This document shows positions 1-9,000 of a stretch of 64,000 bases of DNA, piece by piece. A program made the position numbers and the translations under genes. The notes below the pieces were generated by a model. It saw only the letters and a list, made by a program, of their open reading frames with translations, did no database searches and was not told the origin of the DNA. Position 1 is the first letter of the stretch, and each line of letters starts with the position of its first letter. Source of the DNA: a bacterium (GTDB taxonomy: Bacteria > Bacillota > Bacilli > Lactobacillales > Streptococcaceae); the NCBI GenBank assembly GCA_905221295.1, contig CAJNCP010000003.1, positions 1 to 64,000 of the forward strand, written 5' to 3'.

Positions 1-484
1 AAGTCTGAAACACTTTCAGAAATTGATTCTGAGTCTAAACTGCTTGAGGCTTCACTTTCTGAGATGAAGTCTGATGTCCTGATTGAATCAGAGTCGATAA
101 CTTGTTCCAATTCTGATTCACTGTGACTCTCGCTTGCTGAGATAAAGTCTGAAGAAATTTCAGAAATTGATTCTGAGTCTAAACTGCTTGAGGCTTCACT
201 TTCTGAGATGAAGTCTGATGTCCTGATTGAATCAGAGTCGATAACTTGTTCCAATTCTGATTCACTGTGACTCTCGCTTGCTGAGATAAAGTCTGAAGAA
301 ATTTCAGAAATTGATTCTGAGTCTAAACTGCTTGGGGCTTCACTTTCTGAGATGAAGTCTGATGTCCTGATTGAATCAGAGTCGATAACTTGTTCCAATT
401 CTGATTCACTGTGACTCTCGCTTGCTGAGATAAAGTCTGAAGAAATTTCAGAAATTGATTCTGAGTCTAAACTGCTTGGGACTT
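1..484 (-). repeat. 144-bp tandem repeat array in the serine-rich gene
   Basis: The unit recurs at exactly 144-bp spacing: the GAGTCT landmark sits at 31, 175, 319 and 463. Units are almost identical; differences such as gaggct, gggct and gggact after the TGCTT landmark are single-base changes. 144 bp is 48 codons, so the array stays in frame. Each unit holds two related halves, each with a DFIS core followed by alternating Ser/Glu. About 3.3 units are visible and the array continues past base 1. Confidence 0.95.
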
Positions 485-1157
485 CACTTTCTGAAACAGA
501 GTCAATGACTGACAAGGACTGCGAAATGCTAAGCGATTTTGACTCAGATACACTAGAGCTTTGGCTAGACGAAAGATTCTCTGAATCAGGTTCACTTTGA
601 TTCAAAACTTCACTAGAATCAGTATGACTAGCAATACTTTCACTACTTGATAGCATGCTCATACTCACCGAATCAGAAACATATAAGCTATGGCTCACAG
701 ATTCTTGAGTAGAAGTAGCCGTAAGCGATTCTGACACCGAAACAAACTCACTGAGTGAATTAGCCTCAGACATTGAATTACGCAGAGAATAGCCTTTTTC
801 AGAAATACTTTGACTATAAGATTCACTGTAGGAAACCGCGATGAAGTCGCTAAGAGAAGCGAGCGCACTAGTTGATAAACTCTGGCTAACATTTTTTATC
901 AATTCAGCCATGTTTAAACTATTTTTCTCCTGAAAAGCTTCTAAAACTTCCATAACCGAAACAGACTCTAGTGGTAATTCAAAGTCCTCACTAGCCTTCC
1001 TCACCATTTCTTTCTGTTCCTTCATCTTTTTGCTAACAGGTTTCAGTTCGACTGCATCAGAATGATGATCATCATAATCATTATCTTCCTCATTGACCAA
1101 TCGCTTAATCTTCGATAACAGGCGTTGAAATCCTGATAACTCTTCTTTTTTACTCAT
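1..1157 (-). CDS. Serine-rich repeat protein, 5' part only (runs off the window)
   Basis: I read an open frame from ATG at 1157 down to base 1, at least 385 residues with no stop; the in-frame stop upstream lies at 1185-1187, so no longer N-terminus is possible. Residues 1-95 are charged and non-repetitive (start MSKKEELSGFQRLL) with no hydrophobic segment and no KxYKxGKxW signal of the kind SRR adhesins carry. From about residue 95 the protein becomes Ser/Glu/Asp/Ile-rich, and from about residue 225 it enters 48-residue tandem repeats. A GGGAG ribosome site and a consensus promoter precede it. Its position after asp1-asp2-asp3 suggests a glycosylated serine-rich surface protein, but the missing export signal argues against an ordinary accessory-Sec substrate. 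It could be a truncated or recombined adhesin. Function is unassigned. Confidence 0.75.
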   Translation of the reverse strand, partial: MSKKEELSGFQRLLSKIKRLVNEEDNDYDDHHSDAVELKPVSKKMKEQKEMVRKASEDFELPLESVSVMEVLEAFQEKNSLNMAELIKNVSQSLSTSALASLSDFIAVSYSESYSQSISEKGYSLRNSMSEANSLSEFVSVSESLTATSTQESVSHSLYVSDSVSMSMLSSSESIASHTDSSEVLNQSEPDSENLSSSQSSSVSESKSLSISQSLSVIDSVSESEVPSSLDSESISEISSDFISASESHSESELEQVIDSDSIRTSDFISESEAPSSLDSESISEISSDFISASESHSESELEQVIDSDSIRTSDFISESEASSSLDSESISEISSDFISASESHSESELEQVIDSDSIRTSDFISESEASSSLDSESISESVSD

Positions 1158-1195
1158 TATATTATTTTTTCTCCCAAAAACTATTTATCACTACT

Positions 1196-1224
1196 ATTAT
1201 AAGGGTTGAAGTTCAATCTGTCAA
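1196..1224 (-). promoter_or_regulatory. Consensus sigma-70 promoter of the serine-rich gene
   Basis: On the minus strand TTGACA (1219-1224), a 17-bp spacer and TATAAT (1196-1201) match the sigma-A consensus at every position. Transcription would begin near 1189, about 30 nt before the ATG at 1157. The gene therefore has a strong promoter of its own and does not depend on read-through from asp3. The rest of the gap up to the asp3 stop at 1488 shows no gene and no clear terminator. Confidence 0.85.
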
Positions 1225-1487
1225 AGCATTACTCAGAAAAGACCGCTAATTTTCTTTTGTCGTCCATATCAATATAGAATTAACTCTCATTTTATACAAT
1301 GAATAGCATTCTGTTTCTGTTTTTTCACTCACAAAATTCATCAAATCCTTTCAACATCAAAAGGTGAAAATTGTCGTGACAATCTGAACTCTAATTTTTA
1401 TATTGACTACATTTTGCTAAGATCTGTCATACACAGATTAGACTTTCCTACGGGTTTTCAGGACAAGTGATTCATAGAAAGACATTC

Positions 1488-2522
1488 TTAAGTTACATTT
1501 TTCCTCATCCACTCTTCAGTTGTCTCTAGATTTATATTTTTCAACAAAGCTGACTGATCTAGTAGATAGACAAAATTGGATAATCCCTGAGATTCCATCT
1601 TCAAACTTCCATATTCTTTAACTCTTGTTGAATCAAAGCGATATAGCAATAAATCCCTAAAAATCGGATAATTCACTCGTTTTCGATGACGTTCCAGTAA
1701 GCGATGATAGTCTAATTCAGCTAGAAAACTATCTGTCACTAAAGCATAGGAAGTTGAAAATTGTTTTGAGTAAAACAGGGCCGCAATATTTGAAATGGGT
1801 CCATAGCCAATAAAAGCTACTTTTTCAAAAGAATACTGTCTTGATAGGCTTTCAATTTTATCGAGTAAGATTCCAAAAAACTCTTTTTCCATGTATAAAA
1901 GTGAACTTTTGTAGGAAGAGTTCACCATTACCAAATTTGGAAAATGTTTCTGCACTCTTTCTGGAACAAAACCTGTCCGATTGAACTCAGGCTCTGTAAA
2001 GCAAACGTAAATGGTATTCCTCTCATTGTCCCTATGAAGCAAATCTGAGATCCAATAGCGATTAACTGTATAGTCTGCCACACCTTCTTGGGCAATATAA
2101 ATCCCCTCAAACAAGAAGCGCTGACAGCCTCCACTGACCAATTGAATTTTATAGTGATGAGTGTCAGTTGGTACATAAACACTAGCTGTCTCCTCTGGTT
2201 TCAGACTATGAGAAAAAATTTCCTCATTAGCCGAATCCATAAAGATAACTTTTAAGTAAGTTGAATTCTCAGGAAGAGTTTCTAGATAGCTTCCAATGAC
2301 ATATTTCTCTCCCCGCTTCAAATCAGGAAGTTGACTTGTATTTCTCAGATCCTGATAATTGGCTTTCGAGTACCATTCGTGAATAACTGTTCCAGACGGC
2401 ATAAATTGATTCTCATATAAAACTCGACCATCCTCTAAGACCCTGACAGATGAACCATATAAATACTGAGATACACTTTGCATATCCCAATAAGCAAAAT
2501 AGACTTCCTCCTTATATCTCAC
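1488..2522 (-). CDS. asp3: Accessory Sec system protein Asp3, with long C-terminal extension
   Basis: 344 residues. The first ~150 (YFAYWDMQSVSQYLYGSSVR, later FEGIYIAQEG) match the Asp3 family, which works with Asp1 and Asp2 in a cytoplasmic complex that modifies and delivers serine-rich glycoproteins to SecA2/SecY2. About 190 further residues follow that the core domain does not need. In them, FIGYGPISNIAALFYSK (near residue 237) resembles the nucleophile elbow of Asp2 but has glycine 241 where the serine would be. The start is GTG at 2522, overlapping the asp2 stop as GTGA, so translation is coupled. secA2, which normally follows asp3, is absent. Confidence 0.85.
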   Translation of the reverse strand: MRYKEEVYFAYWDMQSVSQYLYGSSVRVLEDGRVLYENQFMPSGTVIHEWYSKANYQDLRNTSQLPDLKRGEKYVIGSYLETLPENSTYLKVIFMDSANEEIFSHSLKPEETASVYVPTDTHHYKIQLVSGGCQRFLFEGIYIAQEGVADYTVNRYWISDLLHRDNERNTIYVCFTEPEFNRTGFVPERVQKHFPNLVMVNSSYKSSLLYMEKEFFGILLDKIESLSRQYSFEKVAFIGYGPISNIAALFYSKQFSTSYALVTDSFLAELDYHRLLERHRKRVNYPIFRDLLLYRFDSTRVKEYGSLKMESQGLSNFVYLLDQSALLKNINLETTEEWMRKNVT

Positions 2523-4081
2523 GAATTAAACTTCCTTTCAAAACTATTCATTAGTAGTGCTATGTATTGATTAAAAAACCATCCCACAACACCCTGTGTA
2601 TCATCATTATGTCGTCCCTCAAAGCCCTTGCTGATCAAGCTAACCTTATCATTACGATTTTCGAGCTCTTCCTCCAAGGTAGAATAAGCACGGCCATCAT
2701 AATCATCTTGACACATATAAGCCATAATAAATTTTGTCCTTGAAAAATCAGCAGCTCTAAAGGCTTTCCAAAAATACTCATTTAGTTTTGTTGCTGTTTC
2801 ATCAGATAGCTTGCCCATCGTACGATAAAGGAGGTCCAAAGACGTTGGGAATCCGCCAGGACGAAGGGAAGACTCATTTACAGCAATATCACCTAAATTT
2901 ACCAAGGGTTTACCGACAATAACGGCGTGAGGTTCTAGTTTAGAAGCATAGTACAGGGCACCAAATGTTCCCATTGATAAGCCAGACAAAACTAGCTGAT
3001 CGGCTGTAAATTCTAATTCATCCAAACAGTGGCGAATCACTTGAATGAGCTTTTGTTCTAACTCATCCGATCCAAGATAAAAGCCACCGCCCTCTGAGCG
3101 CGGATCTCCAATCAATAAAAAGGGAGCTCCCATACCAGCCATCATATCGAATCCTTCAAAGCCTTCTGCTTGACGATAACCTGAAAAATATACATTGAGA
3201 GGTGGTTTCAAATCACCTGGATGAAAGAAATAAATCAGTTCTTCCCTATGTTTATCGATAATACGATTTCCACCAATTAACAAATCACCATAGCCTAGGT
3301 GAGAGTGTCGATAGTGAAGGGCACCAATCTTCACGACACCTTGGCCTTTGGCTTGAATGCTGATACTTAGATAATAGGATTCATGGGTGTCTAAAACTAG
3401 AGGATTGTCATAGACTGTTTCATCATAAATCCATTCTTGCATTGGCAAAAGCGCGACAGGATACCCTTTGATGACATAGCGGACTGAGCAGTCTCCAGAA
3501 ATCCTAAACTCTGGCCACAAATCCAAAGGAGTATCTGCATCCAGATAGATATTATACTGATAGTTCGCTAGGATTTGATAATCCTCTCCAAATTCCCCAG
3601 CCAAACTGAGATAATTACTTCCTTCATAGTTAATCTGTCCTCTAAAGAGAGGATGAACTGCTAAATGATTTACTTTGAGCTTGGAACCACTTTGCTGAGG
3701 AAAAAAAGCATGAGAAAAACGGTACAAAATCTGCTCAGGATTTTCAAATTGAGATTTGACTGCTTTCTTACGAAACAAGAATGTTTCCAAATCTTTCGTA
3801 GTAATCTGGCAACGCTCATGGTAAAACAAACGATAAGGCTGAATCACGCTATCCAGAACAGTGATGTATTCGAAATGTTCTAGCGTATCCACCAATATAA
3901 GGTCATAAATCTTTGCAAGCCTTGCCCTATCTTCTCTGCCTCCACTCAACATCTCAATATCAGTAGGTACAAGCGACACCATATTCTCTGGCTTAACAAA
4001 TGTCCACCTTATATTACTAGGAATATCATATTGCTCCTGCCAGTTCTCATCAGCAATTTGTAGAACACTAATCTCTCTCAT
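2519..4081 (-). CDS. asp2: Accessory Sec system protein Asp2
   Basis: 520 residues. The C-terminal half is an alpha/beta-hydrolase: the nucleophile elbow GLSMGTFGALYYASK places the serine at residue 369, and the histidine of GFEGRHNDDTQG is residue 491. In S. gordonii the equivalent Ser/Glu/His set O-acetylates GlcNAc on the exported adhesin, and Asp2 is also needed for export itself; both roles are inferred here from family. The N-terminal half is the part that packs against Asp1 and Asp3. It overlaps the end of asp1 by 14 nt, with an AAGGGA ribosome site inside asp1, and ends in the GTGA junction with asp3. Confidence 0.93.
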   Translation of the reverse strand: MREISVLQIADENWQEQYDIPSNIRWTFVKPENMVSLVPTDIEMLSGGREDRARLAKIYDLILVDTLEHFEYITVLDSVIQPYRLFYHERCQITTKDLETFLFRKKAVKSQFENPEQILYRFSHAFFPQQSGSKLKVNHLAVHPLFRGQINYEGSNYLSLAGEFGEDYQILANYQYNIYLDADTPLDLWPEFRISGDCSVRYVIKGYPVALLPMQEWIYDETVYDNPLVLDTHESYYLSISIQAKGQGVVKIGALHYRHSHLGYGDLLIGGNRIIDKHREELIYFFHPGDLKPPLNVYFSGYRQAEGFEGFDMMAGMGAPFLLIGDPRSEGGGFYLGSDELEQKLIQVIRHCLDELEFTADQLVLSGLSMGTFGALYYASKLEPHAVIVGKPLVNLGDIAVNESSLRPGGFPTSLDLLYRTMGKLSDETATKLNEYFWKAFRAADFSRTKFIMAYMCQDDYDGRAYSTLEEELENRNDKVSLISKGFEGRHNDDTQGVVGWFFNQYIALLMNSFERKFNS

Positions 4082-5660
4082 TTTCCCTTAATTCCTTTAT
4101 TGAGTTTTTCCACATTTCGACAATTTCTCCCCTTTTGTACTGCTCCATCCTACTCAAAGAATGAGCCTTGCATTTATATGCTGACTCTATATCCGTCAAA
4201 TAATACAATATTACATTTTTAAGATTAGAAATGTCAGTTATAATCGAACCATTTTCTGCATGCTTGACATAAGAGGAACTATATAAATTAATCTGGGGAA
4301 TGCCCCCACTTAGCCCTGCAATTTGCACAAGCATATCTGCTGGATTTCCCAAATCAAGAATGACGCGAACATCTTTCAAAATTTTTGCTAATTCAGTAGA
4401 ACTGCGATGTGTCTTAATCTCCATTCTCTCTCTGAGGGTTTTTCCTTGTTCCAAAAGAGCCTTACTCTCCTTAGGATTTATATCTTCATGGATCTCTGCT
4501 TTTTCTTCTGAATCTAGCTGATTCGATAAATATTCTTTGAGAAATTGTCTGATAAATACTGCTCTTTCAGACTCCAAACTTTGAGTTCCAATCAGTACCT
4601 GCATCCATTCCTTCTCTAGCATCATATCAAGTATGGTCCTAAAGACAGTTTGGAGATGTTCTTCAGGTAAAGTATCAACATTGACATAGACAGTTGCTGG
4701 CTTTTCCTGCTGGCTTTCTTCTGCCTGCAGACGAATGTCATAAGGAGCCACTTCATAATAAGGGGGAAGCTGGGCTTTTCCGATCAGTTCATACATCTTT
4801 TGAATCTTGCTGAAACTATCAACAATAAAGAATGGTGTACCCTGTAAATCCTCTAGGATTTCTTCTTCATCCTCAATTGGGTAGCGTTCACCAAAGAAAG
4901 AGAAGGCAAGATTGTAATGCCTCTTAGCCTTGTGGAAGAGATGGTTATGTTGAGGATTTGCTGAAACAATGAGCATATCATCTCTTGTTAGGGCAGAAGA
5001 TAAATACTGGTCCAGTTTTTCCTTGATTAGCTCCTCAATATCACTATAAACATCCTTTGCGAATGCTTCTTGGACTTCAGGATTAACAAGCACTTGATGA
5101 TTATCTCTTGTCAAGAATTCCCTAAACTGCCACTGACCTTGTGGATTCAGATAATCTTGATGGTCTGGCTGATTATTTTCAAAATAAATCACACTAGAAA
5201 CTATGCCTCGATCATCAAAGACCAAACGGTGATCCATCTGATTATTTTTAAAATAGATAATATCGAAAATATTGCCAGTCTGAGAAAAATTAATCTGGGC
5301 ATAGTGGTTCTGATTTAAATAAACATCTACAAGAAAGGGAGTATAAAAGAATTCCGCTCCCTGTGGCCATTTCAAATCATCCAAACCGAGCTTTCGAGGC
5401 AAAACATCTGTCAAACCTTGTAGATTATCAAATAGATTCCATATCCCAGCTGGTTCGATTTTCTCCTGATAACAGAGGGTTCGAATATGGGGCGAATAGT
5501 TCAACACTAGAAGCCTACTATCTTTTCCAGCAGGTTGAAACATCTGTAATAAATTCATGGTATCATCAAACATCATCTGTTTTGATGAACAATAAAAAGG
5601 CAAAGCAGTGGAATACCATTTCCTACCTTGACAATACCAAGATGGTACAAAGTAAAACAT
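4068..5660 (-). CDS. asp1: Accessory Sec system protein Asp1
   Basis: 530 residues starting MFYFVPSWYCQG, the typical Asp1 opening. Asp1 has a GT-B glycosyltransferase-like fold without known catalysis and forms the Asp1/2/3 complex that binds glycosylated adhesin precursor. Length is close to the family norm (~525). The ribosome site GGAG lies just upstream. In most streptococci secY2 precedes asp1 directly; here the upstream 400 bp hold no secY2, and asp1 is the first gene of the unit with a possible promoter at 5708-5736. Confidence 0.92.
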   Translation of the reverse strand: MFYFVPSWYCQGRKWYSTALPFYCSSKQMMFDDTMNLLQMFQPAGKDSRLLVLNYSPHIRTLCYQEKIEPAGIWNLFDNLQGLTDVLPRKLGLDDLKWPQGAEFFYTPFLVDVYLNQNHYAQINFSQTGNIFDIIYFKNNQMDHRLVFDDRGIVSSVIYFENNQPDHQDYLNPQGQWQFREFLTRDNHQVLVNPEVQEAFAKDVYSDIEELIKEKLDQYLSSALTRDDMLIVSANPQHNHLFHKAKRHYNLAFSFFGERYPIEDEEEILEDLQGTPFFIVDSFSKIQKMYELIGKAQLPPYYEVAPYDIRLQAEESQQEKPATVYVNVDTLPEEHLQTVFRTILDMMLEKEWMQVLIGTQSLESERAVFIRQFLKEYLSNQLDSEEKAEIHEDINPKESKALLEQGKTLRERMEIKTHRSSTELAKILKDVRVILDLGNPADMLVQIAGLSGGIPQINLYSSSYVKHAENGSIITDISNLKNVILYYLTDIESAYKCKAHSLSRMEQYKRGEIVEMWKNSIKELRENERD

Positions 5661-5707
5661 TTCCCTCTATCTCCTTAGCATTCAAATTTTCATTGTAGAC
5701 AGTTCCA

Positions 5708-5736
5708 ATTCTCAAAATAAATCCCTTGATTGTCAA
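5708..5736 (-). promoter_or_regulatory. Possible promoter of the asp1-asp2-asp3 unit
   Basis: On the minus strand TTGACA (5731-5736), a 17-bp spacer and GAGAAT (5708-5713). The -35 is perfect and the -10 matches four of six positions. It ends 48 nt before the asp1 ATG at 5660. Confidence 0.5.
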
Positions 5737-5890
5737 GTATTTTCATCTAAGAAATGATATAAAAGTCTCTGAAAGACGACCTATTTTTGTTAGATCTATT
5801 TCTTCTTTTCCCTGAGTGAATTGTTCTATAAAAATCCACTAATTCCCTTTAGTATAGCATATTTAGCGACTTTCTTCAAACATCACTTAG

Positions 5891-6061
5891 CTCTTTAAAG
5901 CTACGCCGATTGCAGAGTTAGCAGAATCATTCGCAGTTCATCTTCTTATTTTAAGCCAGCAAACAGAATCACAAGAAATCTGGACAACTTTATTAGAACA
6001 ACAGATAGAAAGACCAGAGCATCACTCTGGTCTTCTACTGTCCCGTTTAGTTTCTAACTAA
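5891..6061 (+). other. 403-bp gap between asp1 and bgaA with a possible coding remnant
   Basis: Between 5661 and 6063 I see the asp1 promoter, the bgaA terminator and little else. The plus strand is open from 5891 to a TAA at 6059-6061 without an ATG; it reads as ordinary protein (for example TPIAELAESFAVHLL, then ESQEIWTTLLEQQIE). It may be the tail of a lost gene at a recombination junction, or chance. I cannot name a family. Confidence 0.3.
6011..6033 (-). terminator. Hairpin behind bgaA
   Basis: AGACCAGAG (6011-6019) and CTCTGGTCT (6025-6033) form a perfect 9-bp stem with a 5-nt loop, 31 nt past the bgaA stop. The tail on the minus strand is only moderately T-rich. A second small palindrome, GTTTAG/CTAAAC, lies at 6045-6062 next to the stop. 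Confidence 0.7.
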
Positions 6062-6063
6062 AC

Positions 6064-9000
6064 TTAGTCTTCTTTTTTGCGAGTAGTGGCTGCAAGTCCT
6101 GCACCTAAGCCCAAGAGAGCCAATCCTGCTGCTAATATTGACATAGAGGACTCACTTCCTGTATTTGGAAGATGGTCTTTTCCAGTCTGACTAGCTTTTT
6201 CTTTTTGCTGGTTTGGTTCTGTCTGTTCCTGTTCACGCTCATCTGGCTTAACAGGTGCTTGCACTTCTGGTTTCTCTTGTGCTACTGCAGTTCCGACTTC
6301 AACGATACGATCTTGTGCTGCTATCTTATCAAAGGTTTCTTTCAGTGTACGCTTACCATTTTCGACTTCTACTAGATGGACACGAACACCCTTTTGACCT
6401 TCTTGAAGGACACGGGTTTGACCTAGTGGGAGTTTATCGTTTTTACGTTCTTGCACTTGGAAGTCAATGTTCTCTTCTTCCACTAGAAGTGCTGGTTTTT
6501 CATGAACTAAACCTGCATCTCCATCAAGTGGTTGGGCTGTACCTCGCTTAGTTCCAACTTCCACGATACGATCTTGCGCAACTATCTTATCAAAGGTTTC
6601 TTTCGATGTACGCTTACCGTTTTCGACTTCTACTAGGTGGACACGAACACCTTTTTGACCTTCTTTAAGAACACGACTTTCACCAACATAAAGTTTGTCA
6701 GTCTTACGTTCTTGAACTTTGAAATCAATTGCCTCTTCTTCCACTAGGAGTTCTGGTTTGTGATGAACCAAATCTCTGACACCATCAAGTGGTCGAGCCG
6801 TACCACGTTTAGTTCCAACGAGAAGAACCCGGTTAACAGGAGCCTGGATCACTTCACGGAGTTTCTCTTCACGAGTTCCGTCTGGGCTAACAGATGTAAG
6901 AATACGTTCCTTACCAACTTGTCCTTCTTGTTCTACACGGCTTTCACCTACATATAGACTTGAATCTTCTTTTTCAACAGTCTGGAAGGCAAGTTCTTTT
7001 TCGACAAGCTCAAGACTTGGATTTTCTTCTTGAATAGCAGGGGCTGTTTTCTCAGAAACTGGTTTTTCTTTGACTAGTTGGATACGGTATTCCTTGACTT
7101 GTTTTCCACTTTCTGAAACGAGGCGAACAAGTACTGGAAGGCTATCATCGCCACTATCTACAACTGTTGAAGCTGCTTGGTCTGTTTCTTCAACTGAAAC
7201 TTTTGGACGTTGACCTTTGTAGGTAATTTGATAGTCTTGACGATTTTCAGCGAAATCAGGAAGTTCTTTCCCATCTACAAGAATCTTCGATGCAGTGCTT
7301 TCTTGAGACAATTCGCTTGGAGCAAGGAAGGTCATCTCAATTATCGCAACACCCTTCTTATCCGCTTTGCGCTCCATACGCCATCTCATAGCTTTAGCTT
7401 TCACAGCTTTAAAGGTAACGTTAATTTCATCACCGGCTTCAATGTCTTTATCCGCACGATAAGGAACAGCTTCCCAATTTTCTGGATTGTTGAATGGATG
7501 GTCTGCGTCGTAGGCTTGGTAGTTTGAATAGTAGGTTGGCACTTCAAACTCTGGACCGACATAGCGTTCTAAAACAAGTTTAGACGGTGCATCCGTACCA
7601 CTATCTGCAAAGAAGTGAAGTTTGGCTTGCGCAACAGTCCGTTCTACAATCTTACCATTTTCACGGAAGATCACACCCGCTGATACTTCTGGATTAGAAG
7701 ATGGTGTTGGAGACCAGTTTGTCCAACGACGATTTTCAGAATGATCTCTATCATTGATATAGTCAACACGGTCATGAGAACTGTCGTCAATATCATTAGT
7801 TGCTGAGGCAAAGGCTTGGTTACTGTTTTCATCATAGTCAGGGTTATCTGACAGGACCTCACCAAGTTTGTCTGTCACTCGTACAGAGAATTCCGCAACG
7901 AGGTCGCTACCAAGGACACGACCTCGAACGGTAAATTGACCTGCTTTTGTCAGATTTTCTGCTGGAACTTCTTCCCATTCAACTGCCAAGTCTTTTGTTT
8001 CGTAACCGTCTTTACCTGTGAAGTAAACAGGAACCTTAGTTGGCAATTCAAGCGGTTGCCCTACTTGTAGCAAGCGAGCTTGTTTGACCGCAGCAACTGG
8101 TTTACGAGAGAGCAAGTCTTTATTGCTTGTAAAGTGTAGACGGTATTCTCCTAGGATGTCACCATTTTCAGCCTTCGCGATAACACGAACTGGCTCACCT
8201 TCACGAACACTTGGAACGACAGTGGCGAGACCATTGTTGCTAACACTTGCTGTTACTGCAGGAACTTTTCCATCTACTGATTCAATATAGTAGTCAGTCA
8301 AATCAGGGTTAAAGTTTGCTAAGTCTTTACCGTCAACTTGGATTCTCGTTTGTCCTTGTTTGGCTGCTGCGACTTGTTTCGCAAAAATTTGTACTTCTGT
8401 GATAGACGTTCCTTTCTTGCTATCAAGTCGAACCATACGAATGCGAACCGCATAGGTCTCAACTTTATCAAAGCTGAAATGATTCATTTCTCCAGCTTTT
8501 AATTGAGCTGGTGCTTTGAGATTGCTTACCTCTTTCCAGTTTGCAGGATCGTTAAAGGCATGGTTTTCCTCACCTACAAAGCTAGGGTTTTTAGGGGCTG
8601 TTGGAACGGTCTTACCGACATAATATTCAATCACATAAGACTTCGGTACACCAACTCCGTGGTCTTCGTGGAATCCGACACTTAGATTATCAACTGAACG
8701 TTTGCTCAAAATACCTGAATCTCCGAATAGGACACCAACTGAAGCTTCTGGATTAGTACGGTTCCAGTTTGTCCAACGGTTAGCTGGGCGGTCATTAAAG
8801 GAAATCAATTTATCGTTGACGTTTGAAACAGGATCAGTTGGATTTGAGTCTGAAGCAAAGGCCAGTGGCAATTCTGAACCGGTCCATTGGTCAGAAATAT
8901 TTGCCCCCTGCTCAGTTTGAGCAGATACGCGAACATGGAGTTTAGTTGTTAATTGCGTACCTTCTAGGCGACCATTAACTGTAAAGACACCTTCCTTGGC

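Noticed and set aside
1-484. CRISPR-like array from the regular repeats
   Set aside because: Repeats are 144 bp, contiguous, without spacers, and lie in a coding frame; no cas genes nearby.
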